Source: Streptomyces sp. LaPpAH-108
GTDB lineage: Bacteria; Actinomycetota; Actinomycetes; Streptomycetales; Streptomycetaceae
Length of the DNA stretch: 64,000 nucleotides
Direction: 5' to 3'
Assembly: GCF_000373625.1 (NCBI RefSeq)
Contig: NZ_KB891993.1
Span: 310,001 to 374,000, forward strand
This document shows, in pieces, positions 54,542 through 63,281 of this stretch. Under the pieces are notes generated by a model. That model saw only the letters and a program-made list of their open reading frames with translations. It was not told the DNA's origin and did not search any database. Within the stretch, counting starts at the first letter, position 1, and every line of letters begins with the position of its first letter. The position numbers and the translations under genes were made by a program.

Positions 54542-55330
54542 TCACGGCACCTGTGCCACCCCCACATAGATTCCGCTCCCCTCCTCCTCCGGGGCCGCAG
54601 CCCCCCGGTGCCACTCCGGCGCCGTCACCAGCCCCGGCTCCACCAGGTCCAGGCCGTCGAAGAAGCGCAGCACCTCGGCCCGGCTGCGGAAGGTGAGCCG
54701 GATGCCGCCCTTGGCGTACTCGTCCGTCACCTGGGCGGAGAGGTCCGGGTAGATGTCGGAGGAGGCGTGGGAGAGGACGAGGTGGCTGCCGGAGGGGAGG
54801 GCGGCGAGGAGGTCGCCCACCAGGGCGTAGGGCTTCTGGTCGTCGCCGAGGAAGTGCAGCAGGGCGATCAGGGAGAGGGCGACCGGACGGTCGAAGTCGA
54901 GAGTGCGCCGGGCGCGGTCGATGATCGCGTCGGTGTCGCGGACGTCGGCCTGGACGTAGTCGGTGGCGCCCTCGGGACGGCCGGTGAGCAGCGCCTCCGC
55001 GTGCCGGAGCACGAGGGGGTCGTTGTCGGTGTAGACGATTCGGGCGCCCGGGACGACGCGCTGCACGATCTGATGGAGGTTCGGCTCGGTGGGAATACCG
55101 CTGCCGATGTCCAGGAACTGGTCGACACCCTGTCCGGCGAGCCAGGCGACCGCACGGTGCATGAACGCGCGGTTCTGCCGGGCGCCGTCACGCGCTTCGG
55201 GCGGCAGCGTCTTTCCGACGGCTTCGTCCACCGGGTAGTTGTCCTTGCCACCCAGCAGCCAGTCGTACACGCGCGCCGGATGAGCCACGCCGGTGTCGAT
55301 CTGCCGAGGGTCGGGGGTGCCGGTCGTCAT
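54542..55330 (-). CDS. DUF574 (pfam04672) SAM-dependent methyltransferase
   Basis: A 262-residue protein of the actinobacteria-specific DUF574 methyltransferase family. It has HPARVYDWLLGGKDNYPVDE, NRAFMHRAVAWLAGQGVDQF, the SAM-binding LDIGSGIPTEPNLHQI and YTDNDPLVLRHAEALL. Streptomyces genomes carry dozens of these, many next to DNA-binding XRE regulators; none is adjacent here. The substrate is unknown. Confidence 0.9.
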   Translation of the reverse strand: MTTGTPDPRQIDTGVAHPARVYDWLLGGKDNYPVDEAVGKTLPPEARDGARQNRAFMHRAVAWLAGQGVDQFLDIGSGIPTEPNLHQIVQRVVPGARIVYTDNDPLVLRHAEALLTGRPEGATDYVQADVRDTDAIIDRARRTLDFDRPVALSLIALLHFLGDDQKPYALVGDLLAALPSGSHLVLSHASSDIYPDLSAQVTDEYAKGGIRLTFRSRAEVLRFFDGLDLVEPGLVTAPEWHRGAAAPEEEGSGIYVGVAQVP

Positions 55331-55763
55331 GGCGGACTCCGTCGCGCGAAATTGGCCGGATGAATGCTGACGATCATCGAGTGTCGCACATCACCGGGCA
55401 AGCCCTGTACGGGAGTTGAGCATTCCGGATGTGACGGGGCGGTCGTCCGCGAGCGGGGGCGAACGCCGCCTTCCAGCGCTCTCGCGCAAAAGCCGGGGAC
55501 AGATCGTTCACCCCTCACACATTCGCGGGTCATGCCCCTGCCAATTACATCCCGACCGTTTCGATCACATACCCGGCGCTGTTCGACGCGTAACAGACCC
55601 TGACCCCCTGGGCTCGAAAGTATGAGCTGATAATTTGTGAAGCTCGCGAGCAGATGTAGGACCAGGGGGAAAGAAAAAGGGCACCGGTGTCACCGTTACG
55701 GTCACCGTGTCCGCCCATGCGTCTGCCCACGCGAGCACCACCGAGCGGGGAGGAGACTCTGTC
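55331..55763. other. Intergenic region upstream of the PBP gene
   Basis: It holds divergent promoters for the methyltransferase and the penicillin-binding protein. A patch at 55612-55640 with TATGAGCTGATAATTTGTG contains a GATAAT-like -10, but no -35 sits at the right distance. No gene was found; RBS GAGGAG at 55750-55755 precedes the PBP start. Confidence 0.5.
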
Positions 55764-58244
55764 GTGACCGAGGCAGGGCAGGGGGCGGACGCCAGGGACG
55801 GCGGCCGGCGCGGACACGGACGGCGCGCGGCGTCGAAGCGGTCGTGGGGACGCAAGGGGCGGGACGCTGACCACGTCACCCCGGCGGACCAGGACGACAC
55901 GCCGGTGTCCGGCGATGCCTCGGACGGTACGGACCCGGACGGCACGTATACGAACGGCACAGGTGGTGACGGCACCGCCAAGAGCGTGGCGGCCGGGAGC
56001 GGCTTCGAGCCCGAGGCCACCATGCAGCTGCGGGTCGCCTCGATCCGCCCGGACGAGACCATGCAGCTCAAGATCGTCGCGCCGCCGTCCGACGAAACGA
56101 TGCAGCTGGCCCTCCCGCCCGTACCGAAAGACCGCGAAGGCCCCGAAGACCGCAAGACCGAGGCCGCCGCCGAGCCCGGCCGCCGTACCAAGAAGCCGAC
56201 CGGCCGCCTCGCCGTCGTCACGGTCCCGGTCCTCGCCGCCCTCGCCCCCGCCGGACGCGCCCTGGCCCCCGTCGGCCGCGTCCTCGCCCCCTACGCCGAG
56301 AAGGCGGCCCCGTACGCCCGCAGGCTGCGCCCCGTCTACCCGCGCCCCGGCCGCGAGGACTGGCGGCGCTGGATACCCTCCTGGCGCCAGTGGCTCGCCG
56401 CCCTCCTCGGCACCGTCGGCCTCACCGGCCTCTTCCTCACCGTGGCCTACGCGACCACCGACATCCCGACCAACCTCAACTCGTACGCCACCCAGCAGGA
56501 CAACGTCTACTTCTGGTCCGACGGCACCCCGATGGCCCGTACCGGCTGGGTGCGCCGCCAGGCGATGCCGCTGAAGGACATCCCCGAGGGCGTGCGCTGG
56601 GCGGTCCTCGCGGCGGAGAACGAGAGCTTCTACTCCGACCCCGGCATCTCGGTCAAGGGCATCAGCCGCGCCGTGTGGCGCACGGTCGGCCAGGGCGACA
56701 CCGAGGGCGGCTCCACCATCACGCAGCAGTATGTGAAGAACGTCTACCTCACCCAGAACCAGACGGTCAGCCGCAAGATCACCGAGGCCATGATCGCGCT
56801 CAAGCTCGACAACCGGATGAGCAAGGACAAGATCCTCGAGGGCTATCTCAACACCAGCTGGTTCGGACGCGGCACCTACGGCATCCAGCGCGCCTCGCAG
56901 GCGTACTACGGCAAGGACGTCAGCAAGCTCAACCCGAGCGAGGCCGCGATGCTCGCCTCGCTGCTCAAGGGCGCGGGCCTGTACGACCCCACGCTGAGCA
57001 AGGCCAACCACCACCGGGCCGTGGAGCGCTGGAGCTGGATCCTCGACCGCATGGTCAAGATCGGCAAGCTCTCCCCCGCCGAGCGCGCCAAGTACACCGA
57101 GTTCCCCGAGCCGCTGAAGACCGCGCAGGTCTACGACACCGGTAAGCAGAGCGACTATCTGGTGGAGCTGGCCTCGCAGTACGCGAAGAAGTCCGCCCAC
57201 CTCTCGGACCGGCAGTTCGACCTGGGCGGCTACCAGATCTACACCACCTTCGACCGCGAACGGGAGAGCAAGCTCACGGCCGCCGTCACCAAGGCCCGCG
57301 AGGAGGCGGTGAAGAAGGACCCCAAGGGCGCCAAGTCCGCGCACTACGGGGCCGCTTCGGTGGCCACCGACGGCCGGATCGTCGCCGTCTACGGCGGCCC
57401 CGACCACCGCAAGCAGGGCTACAACGAGTCCAACGCGACGACGGTGCCCGCCGGTTCGGCCTTCACCCCGTTCGTCTACGCGGCGGGCCTGGAGCACGGC
57501 GTGATGAAGACCCGCGAGGGCACCCGCACCCCGGTCGGCCCGGACTCGGTCTACAACGGCGACGACGGCGTGCCCGTCACCACGCCCGAGGGCCCGTACT
57601 GGGACCGCAGCGGGCGCAAGGTCGCCGCGCACAACGACGGCAACAAGTCCTACGGGCCGCTCAGCCTGCGCCAGGCGCTGGCCAAGTCGGTGGACACCCC
57701 GTTCATGCAGCTCGGCATGGACACCGGGCTGCGCCAGGTGACCTCGACCGCCGAGCGGTCCGGGCTGCTCGCCTCCAGCATCGGCCCCCAGGTGCCCGCG
57801 CTCTCGCTCGGCAACTCCACGCCCAGCGCCATCCGCATGGCCAGCGGGTACGCCACGTTCGCCGGGAACGGCGTGCACACCGAGCCGTACTCGGTGCGCC
57901 GCATCACCCGCAACGGCGCGGCGGTCGCGCTGACCGCCCCCGACCGGCGCCGGGCGGTACGGCCCGAGGTCGCCCAGCAGGTCGACGAGGCGCTCGCGGA
58001 CAACTTCCGTGCCGCGCACCCCACGACGGCCGCCACCGCTCCGGCCGCGGGCAAGGACGGCACCACCGACAAGGACACCGCCCTGTGGTACACGGGCAGC
58101 CTGAAGTCGGTGTCCACGGCCGTCGTCGTCTACCGCATCGACCTGTCCGAGAGCCTGGAGCCGCTGCCGCTCGAAGGCGTGGCCGGTACCACCGCCGACA
58201 GCGTGCCGTTCGGCATCTGGTCGAGCGCCATGGGCACCGGCTGA
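55764..58244 (+). CDS. Class A penicillin-binding protein with degenerate transpeptidase motifs
   Basis: 826 residues from the GTG at 55764 (AGGAG nine bases upstream; an in-frame GTG at 55707 would add 19). The cytoplasmic N-terminus carries three 13-residue repeats around (E/A)TMQL (residues 85-115). A membrane helix (about 212-233) follows. The GT51 glycosyltransferase domain keeps Glu285 (AENESF), GGSTITQQ, RKITEAM and KILEGYLN and should polymerise lipid II. In the transpeptidase domain all three motifs differ: SxxK is SAFT (565-568), SxN is SVD (642-644) and KTG is KDG (764-766). Without the SxxK lysine, cross-linking and beta-lactam binding are not expected. A NodB-like deacetylase gene follows after 72 nt. 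Confidence 0.9.
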   Translation: MTEAGQGADARDGGRRGHGRRAASKRSWGRKGRDADHVTPADQDDTPVSGDASDGTDPDGTYTNGTGGDGTAKSVAAGSGFEPEATMQLRVASIRPDETMQLKIVAPPSDETMQLALPPVPKDREGPEDRKTEAAAEPGRRTKKPTGRLAVVTVPVLAALAPAGRALAPVGRVLAPYAEKAAPYARRLRPVYPRPGREDWRRWIPSWRQWLAALLGTVGLTGLFLTVAYATTDIPTNLNSYATQQDNVYFWSDGTPMARTGWVRRQAMPLKDIPEGVRWAVLAAENESFYSDPGISVKGISRAVWRTVGQGDTEGGSTITQQYVKNVYLTQNQTVSRKITEAMIALKLDNRMSKDKILEGYLNTSWFGRGTYGIQRASQAYYGKDVSKLNPSEAAMLASLLKGAGLYDPTLSKANHHRAVERWSWILDRMVKIGKLSPAERAKYTEFPEPLKTAQVYDTGKQSDYLVELASQYAKKSAHLSDRQFDLGGYQIYTTFDRERESKLTAAVTKAREEAVKKDPKGAKSAHYGAASVATDGRIVAVYGGPDHRKQGYNESNATTVPAGSAFTPFVYAAGLEHGVMKTREGTRTPVGPDSVYNGDDGVPVTTPEGPYWDRSGRKVAAHNDGNKSYGPLSLRQALAKSVDTPFMQLGMDTGLRQVTSTAERSGLLASSIGPQVPALSLGNSTPSAIRMASGYATFAGNGVHTEPYSVRRITRNGAAVALTAPDRRRAVRPEVAQQVDEALADNFRAAHPTTAATAPAAGKDGTTDKDTALWYTGSLKSVSTAVVVYRIDLSESLEPLPLEGVAGTTADSVPFGIWSSAMGTG

Positions 58245-58316
58245 TCCCGAGGGCCGTCACCGGCCGCTTTCTCCCCCCGACTTGTCACCCGCACCCGCAC
58301 CGGAGATTGAGTCCGT

Positions 58317-59585
58317 ATGAAGTCGAGCTCAGGCCGCCGCCGCAAGGAACGCACCACCCCGCAACGCGCCGTGGGCCCCGGCGCCCTCGCCGTGGCCCTG
58401 CTGCTGGTGCTCGGCTCCACGGTCGGCGGGTATCTGCTGCTGACCCACGAGGACGGCACCGCCTCGGCCGTCTCCCCGGCCAAGCAGCCGGGCACGGCCA
58501 AGGAGCCGGAGTGGGACGGGAAGACGAAGGTGCTGGGGGACGGCTCCACGTCCTACACCGGCCCGCAGAAGGGGGAGTTGAAGCCGGTCCGGCTCAAACC
58601 CGGTGAGAAGCCGCCCCAGTTCGTCGTCTTCTCCTGGGACGGCGCGCTGGAGGGCAGCGACCATCTCTTCTCCCACTACCGGGAGCTGGCCAAGCAGTAC
58701 AACGCCCATATGACGTTCTTCCTCACCGGCATCTATCTGCTGCCGAAGACGAAGAAGGACCTCTACCACCCGCCGCAGCACGGGGTGGGCGCCGCCGCCA
58801 TCGACTACGCGACCGACGAGCACATACGCGAGACGCTGGAGCAGCTGCGCAAGGCGTACGAGGACGGCAACGAGATCGGCACGCACTTCAACGGGCACTT
58901 CTGCGGCGCCAAGGGCGGTGGCGACTGGAGCGTCAAGGAGTGGCGCAGCGAGATCGACCAGTTCTACTCCTTCGTGGAGAACTGGAAGACCAACACGGGC
59001 TACAAGGACATCCCGCCGCTGCCCTTCGACTTCAAGAAGGAGGTCACCGGTGGCCGCGCGCCCTGCCTGGAGGGCCAGGCGAACCTGCTGAAGGCCATCA
59101 AGCCGCTCGGCTGGCGCTACGACGCCAGCTCCGCAGGTGACTTCCAGATCTGGCCGACGAAGAAGAACGGCATCTGGGACTTCCCGCTGCAGATGCTGCC
59201 GTACGAGTCGGGCAAGTTCCAGGGCCTGTCGATGGACTTCAACTTCCTCTACAACCAGTCCAAGGGCGAGACCCAGGGCGACCCCGCCCAGTTCCCCAAG
59301 TGGGAGCAGCAGACGGTGGATTCGTACATGGCGGGCTTCAACCGCGTGTACTACGGCAGCCGTGCGCCGCTGTTCATCGGCAACCACTTCGAGGACTGGA
59401 ACGGCGGCATCTACATGAAGTCGATCGACCAGGTCATCAAGAACGTCTGCACCAAGAAGGGCGTGAAGTGCGTGTCCTTCAAGGAGCTGGCGGACTGGAT
59501 GGACGTGCAGACGCCCGAGACGCTGGCCGGGCTGCGCAGCCTGGACCCGGCGCAGTCGCCGGACTGGTCCGCGGTCGTCAAGTGA
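58317..59585 (+). CDS. Membrane-anchored polysaccharide deacetylase-like protein
   Basis: A 422-residue protein with one N-terminal membrane helix (ALAVALLLVLGSTVGGYLLL) and an extracytoplasmic NodB-like domain. Motif 1 is FSWDGALEGSDHLF (the usual TFDDGP reduced to one aspartate), motif 2 is GTHFNGH (HxxxH zinc ligands) and motif 3 is GRAPCLEG. These match the CE4 fold, so deacetylation of a wall polysaccharide is the inferred role, with reduced certainty because of the altered motif 1. It starts 72 nt after the PBP gene in the same direction. Confidence 0.82.
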   Translation: MKSSSGRRRKERTTPQRAVGPGALAVALLLVLGSTVGGYLLLTHEDGTASAVSPAKQPGTAKEPEWDGKTKVLGDGSTSYTGPQKGELKPVRLKPGEKPPQFVVFSWDGALEGSDHLFSHYRELAKQYNAHMTFFLTGIYLLPKTKKDLYHPPQHGVGAAAIDYATDEHIRETLEQLRKAYEDGNEIGTHFNGHFCGAKGGGDWSVKEWRSEIDQFYSFVENWKTNTGYKDIPPLPFDFKKEVTGGRAPCLEGQANLLKAIKPLGWRYDASSAGDFQIWPTKKNGIWDFPLQMLPYESGKFQGLSMDFNFLYNQSKGETQGDPAQFPKWEQQTVDSYMAGFNRVYYGSRAPLFIGNHFEDWNGGIYMKSIDQVIKNVCTKKGVKCVSFKELADWMDVQTPETLAGLRSLDPAQSPDWSAVVK

Positions 59586-59661
59586 CGTTTGAAACGGTCT
59601 GGTTCCACTTGTACACACCGTCTTCACACACGTCACATCCTTCATGCGAAGATGCGTTCGC

Positions 59662-59698
59662 CCGGTCTCTGTAACCGGAGTCCCGGTCTGTGTACCGG
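59662..59698 (+). promoter_or_regulatory. Tandem CCGGT...ACCGG hairpins in the leader of the amidase gene
   Basis: CCGGTCTCTGTAACCGG (59662-59678) and CCGGTCTGTGTACCGG (59683-59698) are successive near-identical repeats, each able to form a five-base stem and small loop. The second ends 17 bases before the TTG start. They may act as an RNA element or as a protein-binding operator; no known riboswitch is recognised. Confidence 0.55.
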
Positions 59699-59715
59699 AG
59701 TAGAGGGGATCATCA

Positions 59716-60897
59716 TTGAAGTCGAGAAAACTGAGCCGTAAGCGCAGTCGTGCCGCCATAGTGTCGGCCGCAGCTGCTTCGGTGGTCGCGGGCGTCGCGC
59801 TCGTGCCCAACTGGAGTGCGGGAGCGGCGGTCACCAACGACCCGACCGTGGACGCGGCCACCAAGGCGACCTTCCAGAAGCTGGCGGACGCGGTCTTCAC
59901 CGACCGCACCCAGGCTCTGGTCGGTGGCACCACGCAGAGCGCACCGCAGCAGCGCACACACCGGTTCTCCGGCGACGTGCGGCTGTCGGGCACGCAGACG
60001 CGGCAGCAGAAGTCCGCACTGACCGAACTGCGCGGACGCAAGGACCGCCTGGCGAAGCTGGGCGAGCGGTACAGCGCGGGCAGCACCACGGTGAAGCTGG
60101 ACGCCACACAGGTCAAGGGCCGCCGTGCCACGGTGGACGTCACCGAGACGACCTCCCTGACCTACAAGAAGGTCCGGGCCGACCAGCCCAGGACCACAGG
60201 GTTCCAGGCGCACCACGAGCTGACGTTCAAGGCGGACGGCAACGGTGACTGGCAGCTGACCGACGTCAAGGACACCGACGACGGTCTCGCGGTCAACCAG
60301 GTCGCCCAGCCGGAGGTCGCCAAGCCGGCCACCGCCGCCGACGACGACAACCCGCCGGAGGCGCCCAAGGCGGCCACCACGCGGCCCGCTCCGGCGAACC
60401 CGAAGAACATGACGGCGTCGGGCTATGACTACCAGGCCATGGTCACGTACGCCACGAAGTACTGGAGCACCTACAACACCGAGTACCCCGACTTCAACGG
60501 GGCCGGGGCCGGTGGCGACTGCACCAACTTCGTCAGCCAGTCCCTGAAGGCGGGCGGCTGGAAGCACGTCCCCGGGTACACGAACGACTTCCACAAGTGG
60601 TTCGGTACCAAGGACATCCAGTCGGACTCCTTCGTCGGTGTGAACGAGTTCTCCTGGTTCGCCCTGTCGTCCAAGCGCGTCACCCCGCTGGCCAATGTGT
60701 TCCAGGCCGACATCGGTGACGTGATCCAGATGGACTTCAACAAGGACGGGTCCAAGGACCACACGATGATCGTCACCAAGCGGGACGCCCAGGGCGTGCC
60801 GTACGTGACGTACCACTCCACCAACACCTACAACAGGTCGGTGGCGTCCCTCGTCGCGTCGTACCCGACGGCGGCGTTCTACGCCTACCGCACCTGA
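59716..60897 (+). CDS. Secreted amidase-domain (amidase_6) cell-wall protein
   Basis: A 393-residue secreted protein starting at a TTG with GAGGGG upstream. It has a signal peptide, a helical N-terminal region (about 35-200), a Pro/Ala linker and a C-terminal amidase_6 domain (about 225-393). Its catalytic cysteine is in GGDCTNFVSQSLKAGGW and its histidine in KDHTMIVT. Such domains resemble NlpC/P60-like peptidases and are thought to cut peptidoglycan or related amides. A strong terminator follows. Confidence 0.87.
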   Translation: MKSRKLSRKRSRAAIVSAAAASVVAGVALVPNWSAGAAVTNDPTVDAATKATFQKLADAVFTDRTQALVGGTTQSAPQQRTHRFSGDVRLSGTQTRQQKSALTELRGRKDRLAKLGERYSAGSTTVKLDATQVKGRRATVDVTETTSLTYKKVRADQPRTTGFQAHHELTFKADGNGDWQLTDVKDTDDGLAVNQVAQPEVAKPATAADDDNPPEAPKAATTRPAPANPKNMTASGYDYQAMVTYATKYWSTYNTEYPDFNGAGAGGDCTNFVSQSLKAGGWKHVPGYTNDFHKWFGTKDIQSDSFVGVNEFSWFALSSKRVTPLANVFQADIGDVIQMDFNKDGSKDHTMIVTKRDAQGVPYVTYHSTNTYNRSVASLVASYPTAAFYAYRT

Positions 60898-60952
60898 TCG
60901 TCCGGTGTACTGGCCGGGAGCGGCGTCCTCGTGGGCGCCGGTCCCGGCCGTG

Positions 60953-60985
60953 ACGAAGGCCCCCGCCTCGTGCGGGGGCCTTCGT
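60953..60985. terminator. Strong hairpin terminator between the amidase and IclR genes
   Basis: Perfect 14-bp stem ACGAAGGCCCCCGC (60953-60966) with 60972-60985 and a 5-nt loop. The two flanking genes are convergent, so it serves both. Confidence 0.88.
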
Positions 60986-61028
60986 GCGTCCGGGGTCCTG
61001 CGGGCCAGGGTGCCTGCGGTCGAGGCGG

Positions 61029-61790
61029 TCAGGGGGACATGCGGGCGGCGATGTCCTCGGCGCACTCCGTCAAGGCCGTTGCCTGGGCGCGCAGTTGGTC
61101 GGCCTCGGTGAGGATGACGGTGGCGGCGAGGGAGACGGCGAGCAGCGGGCCGCGCCGGGACGTGCCGGGCAGCGCGGCGGCCAGCGAGCGGACGCCGATC
61201 TCGTTCTCCTCGTCCACCTCGGCCCAGCCCCGCTCGCGCACGCGGTCGAGTTCGGCGCGCAGCAGCTCGGGGTCGGTGACGGTGCGGGGGGTGACGGGCG
61301 CGAGCGGTCCCTCGAGCAGTTCCTCGCGTTCGGCCTCGGGGAGCTGGGCGACCAGCGCCTTGCCGAGCGAAGTGGCGTGCCAGGGGTTGCGGGTGCCCTC
61401 GGCGCTGCGCAGCTGGAGGTGCTGGGTGCCCTGGACGGTGAGGACGAGCAGCACGTCGGCGCCGTCGAGGACGCCCGCGATGACGGGGAGTCCGGTACGG
61501 GCGGCCAGGCGCCCCATGGGTCCTGCGGCGGCCGAGTATCCGGCGGCCGAGCGCTGGAAGCCCCGGGAGAGTTCGAGGACGCGGGAGCCGAGCGCGTAGC
61601 GGCGGGCGTCCTCGTCGTAGGTGGCGAAGCGTTCCTCCACCAGGCGCCCGAGGATGCGGTGGGCGCTGCTGACGGGGAGCCGGGCGGCACGGGCGGCGGC
61701 GCTCACACCGAGTCCCGCCGGGTGCTCGGCGAGCACGCTCAGCAGGCGCAGCCCCCGGCCCAGCATGTCGTCGCCGGATGGTGTGGTCAC
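61029..61790 (-). CDS. IclR family transcriptional regulator
   Basis: A 253-residue regulator. The N-terminal helix-turn-helix is GLGVSAAARAARLPVSSAHRILGRLVEE, and the C-terminal GAF-like effector domain holds RNPWHATSLGKALVAQLP and WAEVDEENEIGVRSLAAAL. It starts at a GTG with an ATG eight codons in. It lies 91 nt downstream of the MFS transporter gene in the same direction and is the likely controller of the divergent transporter/dehydrogenase pair. Confidence 0.9.
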   Translation of the reverse strand: MTTPSGDDMLGRGLRLLSVLAEHPAGLGVSAAARAARLPVSSAHRILGRLVEERFATYDEDARRYALGSRVLELSRGFQRSAAGYSAAAGPMGRLAARTGLPVIAGVLDGADVLLVLTVQGTQHLQLRSAEGTRNPWHATSLGKALVAQLPEAEREELLEGPLAPVTPRTVTDPELLRAELDRVRERGWAEVDEENEIGVRSLAAALPGTSRRGPLLAVSLAATVILTEADQLRAQATALTECAEDIAARMSP

Positions 61791-61881
61791 CGTGTGGTCC
61801 TCCGTGGTGGGGCGGTTCTCTGGTGCGAGGCGGCTCTCGGGGCGGCGGCCGGAGCGGATGGTCCGGCCGCCGCTTGGATGA

Positions 61882-63207
61882 TCACCGTACCGGGGCGGGC
61901 CGGGCGGCGGTCTTCGGCTCGGGCACGGCGAGGGTGAGGCCCGCCGCGATCAGGGAGCAGACGGCCATCAGGACGAAGGCGCCCGCGTCACCGAGCTGGG
62001 TGCCGCGCACCCAGCCGACCAGATAGGTCCCGGCGAAGGAGCCGAGCGCGCCGAAGGAGTTGACCAGGGCGACGGCGGCGCCCGCGACCCCGGGCGGGGC
62101 GAGCGTGGAGACGAGGGCGAAGTAGGGGCCGTAGGGGGCGTAGAGGCACAGGCCCGCGACGACGAGCAGGGTGAGGGCCAGGGGGAAGTTGCCGCCCGCC
62201 GCGTAGGAGGCGAGCAGGGCGAGGCCGCCGCCCGCGAGCCAGGGCCAGACGGCGGCGCGGCGGCGTCCGCTGCGGTCGGAGAGCCGGGAGTTGAAGAGCA
62301 TCGCGACCGCCGCGCAGGCGTAGGGGATGGCGGTGAGCAGCCCGGTGGCGCCGATGCCCTCGCCGGAGCCCTTCTTGATGATGGCGGGCAGCCAGAAGAC
62401 GAAGCCGTACATGCCGAAGGACCAGAAGAAGTACTGGGCGGCCATGAGGAGGACGCGGGGCGAGCGCGCGACGCTCGTGTACTGCTCGCGCAGCGTCCCG
62501 GCGACGGGCTGGGCGGTGGCCCGCTGGTCGGCCAAGTCGGCTTCGAGGTAACGGAGTTCAGCCTCGGGGAGCTTCGCCTGCTCGGGGTGGTCCTTGATGA
62601 GCCACAGGCAGGCCAGGCCCCACAGGATCGAGGGAATCCCCTCGGCGACGAACATGACCCGCCAGTCGGAGACCGACACCAGCCAGCCGGAGACGGCGGA
62701 CAGCCACATCACGGTGACCGGATTGCCCAGGATGAGAACGGTGTTGGCGCGTCCGCGCTCGCCGCGCGTGAACCAGCGGCTGAGCAGCATCACCATCGAC
62801 GGCAGCACCGCGCCCTCGACCACCCCGAGCGCGAAACGCACCGCGATCAGCTGCGCCGGGCTGCTCAACAGGCCCTGGATCACGGCGAGTACGCCCCAGG
62901 TCACGGTGGACCAGGCGACCAGTCGGCGGGCGCTGCGCTGCTCGGCGTAGATCGTGCCGGGTATCTGGAAGAAGAAGTAGCCGAGGAAGAAGGACGCGGC
63001 GATCAAGGAGTCGGTGCCTGCCGACAGATGCAGCTCGTCCGCCATGCCGCCCGCCGAGGCGATCGCGTAGTTCGACTTGTCGAGGTAGGCGAGCAAGTAC
63101 GTGACGAAGGCGACCGGCATCAGATACCGGGCGCGCGCCGAACGCCAGAACCCGGTGGGCGCCGCCTCGGGCACCGCGGTCTCGGTGGCAGGTGACGTCG
63201 CTGTCAT
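61882..63207 (-). CDS. MFS transporter (anion:cation symporter-like, sugar-acid or aromatic-acid uptake)
   Basis: A 441-residue twelve-helix transporter of the ACS subfamily. YLDKSNYAIASAGGMADELHLSAG, GTIYAEQRSARRLVAWSTVTWGV and RFALGVVEGAVLPSMVMLLSRWFTRGERGRAN are typical of proteins importing glucarate, tartrate or hydroxyphenylacetate-type acids. The divergent 2-hydroxyacid dehydrogenase would act on the imported compound. IclR-type dyads lie between the two starts. Confidence 0.88.
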   Translation of the reverse strand: MTATSPATETAVPEAAPTGFWRSARARYLMPVAFVTYLLAYLDKSNYAIASAGGMADELHLSAGTDSLIAASFFLGYFFFQIPGTIYAEQRSARRLVAWSTVTWGVLAVIQGLLSSPAQLIAVRFALGVVEGAVLPSMVMLLSRWFTRGERGRANTVLILGNPVTVMWLSAVSGWLVSVSDWRVMFVAEGIPSILWGLACLWLIKDHPEQAKLPEAELRYLEADLADQRATAQPVAGTLREQYTSVARSPRVLLMAAQYFFWSFGMYGFVFWLPAIIKKGSGEGIGATGLLTAIPYACAAVAMLFNSRLSDRSGRRRAAVWPWLAGGGLALLASYAAGGNFPLALTLLVVAGLCLYAPYGPYFALVSTLAPPGVAGAAVALVNSFGALGSFAGTYLVGWVRGTQLGDAGAFVLMAVCSLIAAGLTLAVPEPKTAARPAPVR

Positions 63208-63220
63208 TCCTGACCCCCTG

Positions 63221-63246
63221 TTTTCCGTGAGGTGGAAAATGTTTCA
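63221..63246. promoter_or_regulatory. IclR-type operator between the MFS and dehydrogenase genes
   Basis: TTTTCC (63221-63226) and GGAAAA (63234-63239) form a perfect dyad with a 7-nt spacer. Overlapping it, TGGAAAATGTTTCA (63233-63246) resembles the common IclR palindrome TGRAA-N-TTYCA. It lies 14 bp from the transporter start and 36 bp from the dehydrogenase start. Confidence 0.7.
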
Positions 63247-63281
63247 CTGGACGGGAAGAACCGTACGAGAAGGAGATCCCG

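Noticed and set aside
55600..55634. Vegetative promoter CTGACC ... GATAAT before the PBP gene
   Set aside because: The spacing is 23 bases, too long for a sigma70-type promoter.
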